A stretch of 64,000 nucleotides of DNA from JANYGA01 sp031420415 (GTDB lineage Bacteria > Vulcanimicrobiota > Vulcanimicrobiia > Vulcanimicrobiales > Vulcanimicrobiaceae), in contig JANOMT010000024.1 of the NCBI GenBank assembly GCA_031420415.1, forward strand, positions 104,733-168,732, in the 5' to 3' direction. Both the position numbers and the translations under genes were made by a program. The notes below the pieces were generated by a model. The model was not told the origin of the DNA and did no database searches. It was given only the letters and a program-made list of their open reading frames with translations. Below, piece after piece: positions 16,366-24,070 of the stretch (within the stretch, counting starts at the first letter, position 1; each line of letters begins with the position of its first letter).

Positions 16366-18986
16366 CGCTCATCCTCATCCTCATCCTCATCCTCATCCTC
16401 ATCGGGATCGTCGAGCACGACCACATCGTCGGGCGATTCCGGCACGTTCGCAACGGCCGCAGGTGCGAGCCCGACGATCTCCGGCGCCTCGCCCGTAACT
16501 TCTTCAATCTGCGCCGATTGCACGCCGAGATTCGTGATCGCGATGACTTCATCGCCTTCCTCGAGTCGCTGCAACCGAACGCCCTTCGCGGCGCGCCCCG
16601 TCTGACGAATATCGGCGACGCGAATGCGAATGACTTGATTGCCCGACGTCATCAGTAACACTTCATCATTTTCATTGACGAGTATCTGAGCGACCACCGA
16701 CCCAATGCCCTTATCTTTTGCGAATGCTTTGACGCCCTTGCCGCCGCGTTTCGTGTGCCGGTAATCCGTGATCGGCGTCCGCTTACCGAATGCGAGCGAC
16801 GTCACGACGAGCACTTCGCGGCGTTCGGGCTCGACGACATCCATCGCGACGACTTCGTCGCCTGCCGCGAGACGGATCGCGCGCACGCCACGGGCATTAC
16901 GGCCCATGGCACGCACGTCGCCCTCGGGAAAGTGAACGGCCATTCCCTCGCGCGTCGCGAGAAGAATATCCGCCGCCCCGTCCGAGAGGCCGACGGCGAG
17001 CAACTCGTCGTTTTCATCGAGACCTGCGGCGTTGAGTCCGCTACGACGGATATTCGCAAAGTCACTCAGCGACGTTTTTTTGATCACGCCACGACGCGTA
17101 ATCATCACGAGGAATTTATCCTCGACGAATTCACGAATGGGGAAAACCGCCGTCACGAATTCACCCGGCGGGAGCGTCAAGAGATTGACGAGCGCCGTCC
17201 CACGCGACGTGCGTGACGAGTCGGGAATTTCATAGGCGCGCAAGCGATACGCACGCCCTTTGTTGGTGAAGAACAGGATGAATTCGTGCGTCGTGGCCGT
17301 GAAAAAATTACGGACGACGTCTTCGGTTTTAAGGCCCGCGATCCCGATGACGCCGCGCCCGCCACGGTTTTGCGCGCGGTACGTGTCGACGTTGATGCGC
17401 TTGATGTAGCCGCCGACGGTCGACGTTACGACGACGGGTTCGTCTGGGATGATGTCGAGCATGTTGAGCTCGTCTTCGAGCGGTAAGATCGTCGTGCGAC
17501 GCGCGTCGCCGAAGCGCTTCTTGATATCTTCGCAGTCGGCCGTAATGATGGCAAAAACGCGTACTTCACTCGCGAGAATATCTTCGAGATCGGCGATCGT
17601 TGCGAGGAGCCCGTTGTACTCGTCTTCGATCTTCTGACGCTCGAGGCTCGTGAGCGTGCGCAGACGCATATCGAGGATGGCATTCGCCTGGACGAGCGTG
17701 AACGAGAACCGCGCGATGAGCGCTTCGCGTGCGGCTTCGGTCGAATCGCTCTCGCGAATGATGCGGATCACGTCATCGATATGATCGAGCGCGACCCGGA
17801 AGCCTTCGAGGATGTGTGCGCGATCGCGCGCCTTGTCGAGTTCGTACTGGGTGCGGCGCCGGATGACGACTTTGCGATGCGCGATGAAGTGCTGCAGCAT
17901 CGAGCGCAAGCCGAGCACCTGCGGTTCGAGGGTTTGCACCATGCCCGGCATCGGTGTCGGCGACGGCACGAGCGCGAGCATGTTGAAACCGAAGCTCGTT
18001 TGCAACGGCGTATGTTTGTAGAGCTGGTTGAGCACGACCGATGGCGTCGCGTCACGCTTGAGGTCAACGACGATGCGGATGCCCTTACGATTGCTCTCGT
18101 TCGTGAGGCCCGAGATGCCGGGAATCGATTTCTCCGCGTAGGCTTCCGCAATCGCTTCCACGATACGTGCCGTCGTCACTTGGAACGGCACTTCGGTAAT
18201 GACGATCTTGCTTTTTCCGTTAATTTCGACGATCTCGGCTTTTCCGCGCATCATCACGGAGCCACGGCCCGTTTTGTACGCCGTGCGGATGATCTGATTG
18301 CCCATCAGAATGCCGCCCGTGGGAAAGTCCGGTCCTAAAACGATATCGGCGAGCGCTTCGTCGAGAATCTCGCTTTCGTCGTTCGGGTGCGAGACGAGAT
18401 GCACGATCGCATCGCATATCTCGCCGACGTTGTGCGGCGGAATATTCGTCGCCATCCCGACCGCGATACCCGAGGATCCGTTGACGAGCAGCTGCGGCAA
18501 GCGCGCGGGGAGGACGACCGGCTCCGTGCCCTGATTGTCGAAATTGGGGATGAAGTCGACCGTATCTTTGTCGATCTCCGCGAGCATCTCCATCGCGATG
18601 CGCGCGAGACGCGCTTCGGTGTATCGATAAGCGGCCGGTGGATCGCCGTCGATCGAGCCAAAATTACCGTGACCGTCGACGAGTGGATAGCGCAACGTAA
18701 ACTCTTGCGCCATGCGTACGAGCGCGTCGTACACCGAGGAGTCGCCGTGCGGGTGAAAGCTCTTGAGGACTTCACCGATCACACCGGCGCATTTACGATG
18801 CTGCTTGTCGGGGGTGAGATTGATCTCGCGCATCGCGTAGAGGATGCGACGTTGCACGGGCTTGAGGCCGTCGCGCACGTCGGGGAGCGCACGCGAAGCG
18901 ATGACCGACATCGCGTACGAGAGATAACTCTCGCGCATTTCGTCTTCGACGTTGACCAAGGAGACTCTATCGTATGTCGGTTCCAA
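16362..18986 (-). CDS. gyrA: DNA gyrase subunit A
   Basis: The 874-residue product has the breakage-reunion domain with DEMRESYLSYAMSVI near the start, HPHGDSSVYDALVRMAQ in the quinolone region (the Ser and Asp equivalent to E. coli 83 and 87 are present), and RYTEARL with the catalytic Tyr. The C-terminal beta-pinwheel contains QNRGGRG, a GyrA-box-like motif that favours GyrA over ParC, and a later KRGGKG. With GyrB it introduces negative supercoils. The start is TTG 18986, and no ATG fits the family N-terminus. The protein ends in an alternating Asp-Glu tail encoded by a 6-base repeat. Confidence 0.96.
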   Translation of the reverse strand: MEPTYDRVSLVNVEDEMRESYLSYAMSVIASRALPDVRDGLKPVQRRILYAMREINLTPDKQHRKCAGVIGEVLKSFHPHGDSSVYDALVRMAQEFTLRYPLVDGHGNFGSIDGDPPAAYRYTEARLARIAMEMLAEIDKDTVDFIPNFDNQGTEPVVLPARLPQLLVNGSSGIAVGMATNIPPHNVGEICDAIVHLVSHPNDESEILDEALADIVLGPDFPTGGILMGNQIIRTAYKTGRGSVMMRGKAEIVEINGKSKIVITEVPFQVTTARIVEAIAEAYAEKSIPGISGLTNESNRKGIRIVVDLKRDATPSVVLNQLYKHTPLQTSFGFNMLALVPSPTPMPGMVQTLEPQVLGLRSMLQHFIAHRKVVIRRRTQYELDKARDRAHILEGFRVALDHIDDVIRIIRESDSTEAAREALIARFSFTLVQANAILDMRLRTLTSLERQKIEDEYNGLLATIADLEDILASEVRVFAIITADCEDIKKRFGDARRTTILPLEDELNMLDIIPDEPVVVTSTVGGYIKRINVDTYRAQNRGGRGVIGIAGLKTEDVVRNFFTATTHEFILFFTNKGRAYRLRAYEIPDSSRTSRGTALVNLLTLPPGEFVTAVFPIREFVEDKFLVMITRRGVIKKTSLSDFANIRRSGLNAAGLDENDELLAVGLSDGAADILLATREGMAVHFPEGDVRAMGRNARGVRAIRLAAGDEVVAMDVVEPERREVLVVTSLAFGKRTPITDYRHTKRGGKGVKAFAKDKGIGSVVAQILVNENDEVLLMTSGNQVIRIRVADIRQTGRAAKGVRLQRLEEGDEVIAITNLGVQSAQIEEVTGEAPEIVGLAPAAVANVPESPDDVVVLDDPDEDEDEDEDEDER
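16368..16403 (-). repeat. hexanucleotide repeat inside gyrA, 6 copies
   Basis: Six perfect tandem copies of CTCATC (plus strand) encode the alternating Asp-Glu run at the extreme C-terminus of GyrA. The unit is a multiple of three, so copy changes would lengthen or shorten the acidic tail without a frameshift. Confidence 0.95.
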
Positions 18987-19073
18987 TACCTAGTCCATTA
19001 CGCGATGCGATCCACGAAGCGTCCCGCCATGCGGGGCGCCCGCCGTGAGCCCGGCGAAGCCTTAGAAATATGA

Positions 19074-19307
19074 TTAGCGGATCTGAGGTCGCGGTTTGAT
19101 GACCGCCCCGACGAAAAATCCGACGATACCGCCGACGATCGCGCCGACGATCGCGATGAAGATGATCTTGCTGCCGACCCCGCCACCATTCGCGCCGAGC
19201 GAAAGGAAGCGCTGTGCGACGAAAACCGCTTCGAAAAGCGCCGCAATCACGGCCGCGCAAATGCCGGTTATGACTCCGACAAGCGCGTCGTTCGCTCTCA
19301 ACCACAT
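19074..19307 (-). CDS. small two-helix membrane protein
   Basis: A 77-residue protein from ATG 19307. It has a hydrophobic segment at about residues 9-30 (GVITGICAAVIAALFEAVFV), a short loop, a second glycine-rich segment (AIVGAIVGGIVGFFVGAVI) and a basic end. The G-x-x-x-G pattern suggests helix packing. No function is known to me. It lies upstream of gyrA on the same strand with an 87-base gap and is divergent from tsaE. The ATG has no good ribosome site. The longer in-frame N-terminus is antisense to tsaE and is rejected. Confidence 0.6.
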   Translation of the reverse strand: MWLRANDALVGVITGICAAVIAALFEAVFVAQRFLSLGANGGGVGSKIIFIAIVGAIVGGIVGFFVGAVIKPRPQIR

Positions 19308-19340
19308 GTCGCACAGGTTCGCGGCATTATCCGGGACATC

Positions 19341-19769
19341 TTGTTTTTGTCGACGCTCCGCACCACGGTAGACGATCTCGACGCCCTCGAGCGGCTCGCA
19401 GGTACGTTCGCAGCCTCCCTTCGAGCGGGCGACGTTATCGCTCTGCGTGGGGAACTCGGCGCGGGAAAGACGACCTTCGTCGCCGCGATCGTCCGCGCGC
19501 TCGGAATCGACGCCGACGTCGCAAGCCCCACGTTTACGTTCTGGCATCGCTACGGCGGAACGCCGCCAGTGGAACATCTCGATCTCTTTCGCATCGAGTC
19601 GCCGAGCGATGCGCGCGAGCTCGGGCTCGACGATGCGCTCGATAGCCGTGGGATCGTCTTCGTCGAATGGCCCGATCGCCTCCCAGGATTTCTCCCCGCC
19701 CACGCGATCGCCGTGACGCTCGTGGGGTCGGGCGACCTGCCGCGCTCGATCGAGATCGTCCGCACATGA
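19341..19769 (+). CDS. tsaE: tRNA N6-threonylcarbamoyladenosine synthesis ATPase TsaE
   Basis: 142 residues, with Walker A GELGAGKTT at 37-45, the family motif SPTFTFWHRY and the C-terminal signature VEWPDRL. TsaE works with TsaB and TsaD to place the t6A modification at position 37 of ANN-decoding tRNAs, and is the ATPase of that complex. The start is TTG 19341 (a second TTG is two codons later). It overlaps tsaB by ATGA and opens a six-gene run ending at 22047. Confidence 0.95.
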   Translation: MFLSTLRTTVDDLDALERLAGTFAASLRAGDVIALRGELGAGKTTFVAAIVRALGIDADVASPTFTFWHRYGGTPPVEHLDLFRIESPSDARELGLDDALDSRGIVFVEWPDRLPGFLPAHAIAVTLVGSGDLPRSIEIVRT

Positions 19770-20431
19770 TCTGGCTCGGCATCGACGGCGCTCTCGGCGC
19801 CTTCTCCGCCGCCGTCGTCGACAGCACGTGCGCCTTCGCTCCGCGGACCGCAACCGCATCGGGCAACGACGCCCTCGAGCGCGGCCTGTCGCTCGTCGAC
19901 GACGTCCTAGGCGGCCTTGGAGTAGACGCGCTCGGCGCGATCGCCGTCGGTACGGGCCCGGGCGGCTTCACGGGCCTGCGGATTGCTCTTTCGTATGCGA
20001 AGGGTCTCGCATTTGCCGCAAACCTACCGCTTGCGGGCGTCTCGTCGTACGATGCGCTGACGCCAACGAGCTCGCGCGGAACACACGTCACGTTCGTCCA
20101 TGGCCGGGCCGGCATCGCCTGCGCACGGCTGCGCGTCCTGCGTGCCGACGGAGCGTGGGCGGAGCACATCGCATGCGGTCCCTACTTGGCGCTCGTCGAA
20201 ACGCTCCTACCGGTCGTTCCAGTAGACGCTCACCTCATAGCGTACGGTAATGCGGCGGGCGCTGCGACCGCATTTGGAGAACGCTGCGAAACCGTGATTT
20301 CCACGCAAGACGAAACGGTCGTCCCGGCCTTGGCCATCGTTCGATTCGCGATCGCGTCCGGAACGCTCGGGAGCGCGCATGTGCCGCGCGCCGATTACGG
20401 TGAAGCGCACTACGCCGAACGAGCGCCATAG
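19766..20431 (+). CDS. tsaB: tRNA threonylcarbamoyladenosine synthesis protein TsaB
   Basis: 221 residues. The ASKHA-fold N-terminus IDGALGAFSAAVVD is followed by the conserved GTGPGGFTGLRI and YAKGLA. TsaB is the catalytically inactive partner of TsaD in t6A synthesis. The start is ATG 19766, overlapping the tsaE stop by 4 bases. The longer frame extending upstream is antisense-like noise within tsaE. tsaD is not in this window. Confidence 0.93.
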   Translation: MIWLGIDGALGAFSAAVVDSTCAFAPRTATASGNDALERGLSLVDDVLGGLGVDALGAIAVGTGPGGFTGLRIALSYAKGLAFAANLPLAGVSSYDALTPTSSRGTHVTFVHGRAGIACARLRVLRADGAWAEHIACGPYLALVETLLPVVPVDAHLIAYGNAAGAATAFGERCETVISTQDETVVPALAIVRFAIASGTLGSAHVPRADYGEAHYAERAP

Positions 20432-20432
20432 C

Positions 20433-21002
20433 GTGCGCGCGGACCTCGAGCAGCGTCCCCCCGGGCAGCCGCAACGGCTGACCATCACGCGCATGACGCA
20501 AGCGGATATCCGTCCCGTGATGCGGATCGAAGCGCTTTCGTTTACGACATCGTGGCCGCCGAGTGCGTTCGTAAGCGAACTTTCCGATAACAAACTCGCG
20601 CACTATTTCATCGGTCGCGTCGGCGATCCGCGCACGGGCAACGTCGTCGCCTACGGCGGCATCTGGGTGATTCTCGAAGATTCGCACATCACAACGATCG
20701 CCGTGCATCCCGATTTTCGCGGCAAACGCTACGGCGAAGAATTGCTCGTGCATCTTCTCAATGAAGCGATCGAACGCGGCGCTTCGTGGATTACGCTCGA
20801 GGCGCGCGAAACCAACGTCGTCGCGCAAAATCTCTATAAAAAATACGGCTTTACGATCGTCTCGACGCGTCGCGCTTACTACAGCGATAACGGCGAGAAC
20901 GCCGTCGTCATGTGGGCGGGGCATCTCCGCGGCGATCTGTATCGCAATCGTCTCGCGACGCTCTCCCGCGAACTCGACGCCGCGATCGAACGCGATCGCT
21001 AG
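20433..21002 (+). CDS. rimI: ribosomal-protein-alanine N-acetyltransferase-like GNAT protein
   Basis: 189 residues from GTG 20433, just after the tsaB stop. The GNAT domain starts at LTITRMTQADIRPVMRIEALSF. The acetyl-CoA-binding motif is IAVHPDFRGKRYGEELLVHL, and the C-terminal EARETNVVAQNLYKKYGF is typical of RimI. RimI acetylates the N-terminus of ribosomal protein S18, though relatives have other targets. The tsaB-rimI order is widely conserved and supports the name. ATG 20493 would cut off the first strand, so the upstream GTG is preferred. Confidence 0.88.
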   Translation: MRADLEQRPPGQPQRLTITRMTQADIRPVMRIEALSFTTSWPPSAFVSELSDNKLAHYFIGRVGDPRTGNVVAYGGIWVILEDSHITTIAVHPDFRGKRYGEELLVHLLNEAIERGASWITLEARETNVVAQNLYKKYGFTIVSTRRAYYSDNGENAVVMWAGHLRGDLYRNRLATLSRELDAAIERDR

Positions 21003-21591
21003 CGCGCCCATAGCCTTCGTCGCACTCGCACGCTCGGTTCGCGAAACGATCGGGCAAGATCATCGCTACGTGCACACGCTCGGTGTCGCGCGCCTCGCCG
21101 CGCGGTTCGCACGGCGTCATGGCGAAGATCCCGCGCGCGCACGCCTCGCCGGAATGCTCCACGATCTCGCACGCCTCTATCCCGCGACGCGCCTCCTGGA
21201 GGAATGCGCCGCGCGTGCGATGCCGATCGACGCTTTCGAATCGCGCCATCCCGTCGTCTTGCACGCACGCCTGGGCGCCGAACTCGCACGCGAACGGTTC
21301 GGCGTGACCGATGTCGGCGTGCTCCAGGCGATCGCGCGCCACACGGTCGCCGCTGCAGAGATGACGCCCCTCGATACGATCGTTTACCTCGCGGACGCCC
21401 TCGAACCGGGTCGCACCTATGCGAAGCGCGAATCTTTTGAAGCCCTGGCGTTCGTCGATCTCGACGGGGCCATGGTCGCGGTGTTACGCTCGTCACTGGA
21501 GTATCTCGCAAACCGCAGACTCGAAGCTGCCCCGCAAACCTTTGCCGCTCTCACCACCCTCGAACTTCGAAGGAGCCGACGCTCTGCCTGA
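20995..21591 (+). CDS. yqeK: HD-domain hydrolase YqeK (probable Ap4A hydrolase), start uncertain
   Basis: The frame carries the YqeK pattern: RYVHTLGVARLAARFA, the HD pair in AGMLHDLAR, a third metal-site region IARHTVAAAEM and the end signature IVYLADALEPGR. YqeK enzymes cleave diadenosine tetraphosphate symmetrically. No ATG, GTG or TTG occurs in frame for more than 100 bases before the conserved region. The listed start is the ATC at 20995, overlapping the rimI stop, and ATA 21010 is another option. GTG 21070 would remove the start of the HD domain. The yqeK-rsfS order is widely conserved. Confidence 0.85.
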   Translation: MASAPIAFVALARSVRETIGQDHRYVHTLGVARLAARFARRHGEDPARARLAGMLHDLARLYPATRLLEECAARAMPIDAFESRHPVVLHARLGAELARERFGVTDVGVLQAIARHTVAAAEMTPLDTIVYLADALEPGRTYAKRESFEALAFVDLDGAMVAVLRSSLEYLANRRLEAAPQTFAALTTLELRRSRRSA

Positions 21592-21925
21592 ACTCATCGA
21601 CCTCGTGCGCGACGCCGCGCTCGACCTCAAAGCCGAAGACGTCCTGACCCTCCCACTCGAGGGCCGCACGATCGTCGCTGACGCCTTCGTGATCGCAACC
21701 GGCCGGTCGAAGATCCAGACCCGCTCGATCGCCGATGCCATCGTGCAAAGAGCAAAAGAAGCGGGCTTCCCCGTTGCCAGGACCGAGGGATACGCCGACG
21801 GCGGCTGGATCCTCATCGATCTCGGCCCGATCGTCGCGCACGTCTTTACGCCCGAACAGCGCGCTTTCTACAACCTCGAACGCCTCTGGGGCGCACCCGA
21901 CGTCGCCGCAGCGAAAACGTCATGA
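21584..21925 (+). CDS. rsfS: ribosomal silencing factor RsfS, CTG start
   Basis: 113 residues, matching RsfS in length and in the motifs DVLTLPLEG, ADAFVIATGRSKIQTRSIADAI and WILIDLGPIVAHVFTPEQRAFYNLERLW. RsfS binds ribosomal protein L14 and blocks subunit joining when nutrients are scarce. The start is CTG 21584. It sits 8 bases after a good AGGAG (21571-21575) and overlaps the yqeK stop. No ATG, GTG or TTG gives a sensible N-terminus, except a GTG eight codons later with no ribosome site. Confidence 0.93.
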   Translation: MPELIDLVRDAALDLKAEDVLTLPLEGRTIVADAFVIATGRSKIQTRSIADAIVQRAKEAGFPVARTEGYADGGWILIDLGPIVAHVFTPEQRAFYNLERLWGAPDVAAAKTS

Positions 21926-22047
21926 AGATTCGAACGCGCCGCGACCGTAACTTGAAAGAAAACCTCAAAAAAGCCGCGATCTGGGCATTTATCGGCATCT
22001 TCATGCTCAGCATCGTCGGCGTCGCAGTCGTCACGGTCTCGCGCTAG
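21922..22047 (+). CDS. 41-residue membrane protein
   Basis: Overlaps the rsfS stop as ATGA, which argues for real, coupled translation. It has a very basic N-terminus (MKIRTRRDRNLKENLKKA) followed by one transmembrane segment (WAFIGIFMLSIVGVAVVTV). By the positive-inside rule the N-terminus should face the cytoplasm. No family is recognised. It is the last gene of the tsaE run. Confidence 0.7.
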   Translation: MKIRTRRDRNLKENLKKAAIWAFIGIFMLSIVGVAVVTVSR

Positions 22048-22152
22048 CGCTCTGCTGCTCTCCGCGCGGGGGTACTCCTCGGCCGAGCTTTCAAGCGGAA
22101 ACAAACGAACGTTCACCGGGTATGGAGACCCGTGACTGACAAGAGGATCCCC

Positions 22153-23139
22153 ATGAACATCTTTCGTGCGCTCGCCGCACTCGTGCTCACGCTCGGTGTT
22201 GCCGCCGCGCCCGCACTCGCCCGCGAATCATTCGTTCAAGACGGCGGCGGGTTCTTCACCCCTGCAACGGTTTCGAATCTCAATAGTAAGATCGCCGACT
22301 TTCAACGCACGACCGGCAAAGAGGTCGTCGTCGTGACGGTCGCAGCGCTCAATGGCGAGACGGCTCCCGCCGCCGCCGAAAAAGCTTTCGCGCAACAGCA
22401 AGTGAACGGCGTCATGATCTTCCTAGCGAAAGCGGAAAGAAAAGATGGCATCATCGGAGATCGCGCATCGCGCGCGTTCTTTCCGGCGGGATCCTTCGAT
22501 AGCATCCGCCAGGCGATGCGCGGCTACTTCCGCCAAGGCGATTTCAATACGGGCATCACGACCGGAGTCGATCTTGTCTTGAGCGATTATCGCGGCCACG
22601 AATCGTCGATTCGGGGCACGTCACGAAACCGTGAACTCGCTCCGGCCTCACGTTCCTCATCTTTTGGAGGTGGTATGTCGCTCTTCTGGTTGATCTTAAT
22701 CCTTATCGCCGGCTTCCTCATCATCCGCGCGATCTTTCGCGCCATGTCCGGGCCGCGCGTCATGCCGCCGGGCTATGGCGGCCAACCCGGCTACGGTCAA
22801 GGACCCAACAACGGTATGGGCGGCGGAATGATGGGCGGCGGTGGCGGTGGCTTCTTTAGCGGCCTCCTCGGTGGTCTCGGCGGCGCCTTCATCGGCAACG
22901 AGCTCTTCGGCCGTCACGAAGGCGGCGGATACGGGGACCAAGCCGGATTCGGCGGCGGCGGCGGCGAGGGCAATCCCAATGGCGGCGATGCGAGCGGCTG
23001 GCAGTCCGATGCCGGTCAAGCCGATTCGGGCAACGGATCCTTCGGCGATTATGGTTCATCGGGCGGCGGGTTCGATTCCGGCTCCGGCGGCGGTGGCTTC
23101 GATGGCGGCGGCGGCGGCGATTCGGGCGGCGGCTGGTAA
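22153..23139 (+). CDS. TPM-domain (TLP18.3/Psb32/MOLO-1) membrane protein with Gly-rich tail
   Basis: 328 residues from ATG 22153 (AGAGGA 5 bases upstream). An in-frame GTG at 22132 is less likely because it would bury the signal peptide. The order is: signal peptide (residues 1-23, ending PALA), TPM domain (about 25-145, with FTPATVSNLNSKIADFQRTTGKEVVVVTV), one transmembrane segment (about 175-195) and a tail of more than 100 residues made largely of Gly with Asp, Ser and Phe. TPM proteins are membrane-linked and some are phosphatases in plants. The bacterial function is open. A terminator follows. Confidence 0.85.
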   Translation: MNIFRALAALVLTLGVAAAPALARESFVQDGGGFFTPATVSNLNSKIADFQRTTGKEVVVVTVAALNGETAPAAAEKAFAQQQVNGVMIFLAKAERKDGIIGDRASRAFFPAGSFDSIRQAMRGYFRQGDFNTGITTGVDLVLSDYRGHESSIRGTSRNRELAPASRSSSFGGGMSLFWLILILIAGFLIIRAIFRAMSGPRVMPPGYGGQPGYGQGPNNGMGGGMMGGGGGGFFSGLLGGLGGAFIGNELFGRHEGGGYGDQAGFGGGGGEGNPNGGDASGWQSDAGQADSGNGSFGDYGSSGGGFDSGSGGGGFDGGGGGDSGGGW

Positions 23140-23166
23140 TCGCGAACGACATCGCGTGAATGGGAA

Positions 23167-23196
23167 AGCGTCCGGCAAGAGCCGGGCGCTTTTTTT
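23167..23196 (+). terminator. intrinsic terminator after the TPM gene
   Basis: A 10-pair stem (AGCGTCCGGC with GCCGGGCGCT, one T-G pair) has an AAGA loop and is followed by seven T residues. It lies 28 bases past the stop codon and also sits at the 3' side of the convergent comEA. Confidence 0.9.
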
Positions 23197-23225
23197 GTGC
23201 GGCGGTCGGCTCGATAAACGCCGCG

Positions 23226-23978
23226 TCAGTGCACGACTGCGTAGGGTGTGATCGCATCGACTTTTCCGGCCGTCATCCCCGCTACGTCGAGCAGGTCGTC
23301 GATCGAACCGAACGGTCCGCTCGTCTCCCGGACGATAATGATACGCTCCGCGAGAGCCGATCCAACCCCGGGTAACGTCTCGAGTTCGCTCGCATCTGCG
23401 GTGTTGAGATCCACGGACATCTCCGGAGTCGATCCGCCGTCGCTCGCGATGACTCGGCGTTTGCGCGGTCCTTTCGCTTTGCGCGCGTGCGTCCGATTCG
23501 CGCCGGCTTGGTGCGTGGTGCTGCGCCGTGCGTGCGTTCCGGGCGCGCTGCCCTGCGGGTAGACGGCAACTTCGTCGCCATCGGCGAGGCGCGCCGCAAG
23601 ATTGACGGCGAGGAGATCGGCGTCGCTCCGCGCGCCGCCTGCCGCGCGCAATGCATCGTCGGCGCGCGCGCGTGCGGGGAGCCGATAGAGGCCGGCATGC
23701 GCGACTGCACCCGCCACGTAGACGACGATCGCCCCGCCGTCACCGTCCAGAGCGCCGTTCGCGCCGTGCCGACCGCGATGTCTCGCGCGCGCTTCGCTCG
23801 TGGCACGAGGCGTCGCAAGCACGAATACGCCATCGGATCCCGGTGGAGCCGCCGCAACCGTCGAGGTGCTCGTCCCAAAATGAAAACTCGGATGGGGAAG
23901 CGCCGCGAACGCGCGGTACCCCGCGACCGTTGCGGCGACGACGATGACGCCCGCAAGAACCGGTAGTGGCAGCTGCAT
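23226..23978 (-). CDS. comEA: competence DNA-binding protein ComEA
   Basis: 250 residues in the usual order. An N-terminal membrane anchor (about residues 7-25) is followed by a variable linker and an SLBB-type domain (IVVYVAGAVAHAGLYRLPA...RADDALRAAGG, about 83-140). A basic linker leads to a C-terminal helix-hairpin-helix pair (DLNTADASELETLPGVGSAL). ComEA binds incoming double-stranded DNA at the outer face of the membrane and hands it to ComEC. comEC lies 5.7 kb away, so both parts of the uptake system are in the window but not in one operon. Confidence 0.93.
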   Translation of the reverse strand: MQLPLPVLAGVIVVAATVAGYRAFAALPHPSFHFGTSTSTVAAAPPGSDGVFVLATPRATSEARARHRGRHGANGALDGDGGAIVVYVAGAVAHAGLYRLPARARADDALRAAGGARSDADLLAVNLAARLADGDEVAVYPQGSAPGTHARRSTTHQAGANRTHARKAKGPRKRRVIASDGGSTPEMSVDLNTADASELETLPGVGSALAERIIIVRETSGPFGSIDDLLDVAGMTAGKVDAITPYAVVH

Positions 23979-24070
23979 ACCGGATCAATCACGCGCGACA
24001 CCTCGCCCAACAAGACCTCGGCGGAGGTACCGCAAGGCCGCCGGGCGCCAAGCGGCCGAAGTATGTCGGA

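Noticed and set aside
23061..23085. tRNA T-arm-like GGTTCGATTCC
   Set aside because: It lies in the Gly-rich coding tail of the TPM gene, with no cloverleaf around it.
23979..24070. Possible T-box leader before leuS (GGAGGTACCGCAAGG)
   Set aside because: It resembles the T-box antiterminator core, but the required U of UGGN is A here, the leader is under 100 bases, and no specifier loop or terminator is seen.
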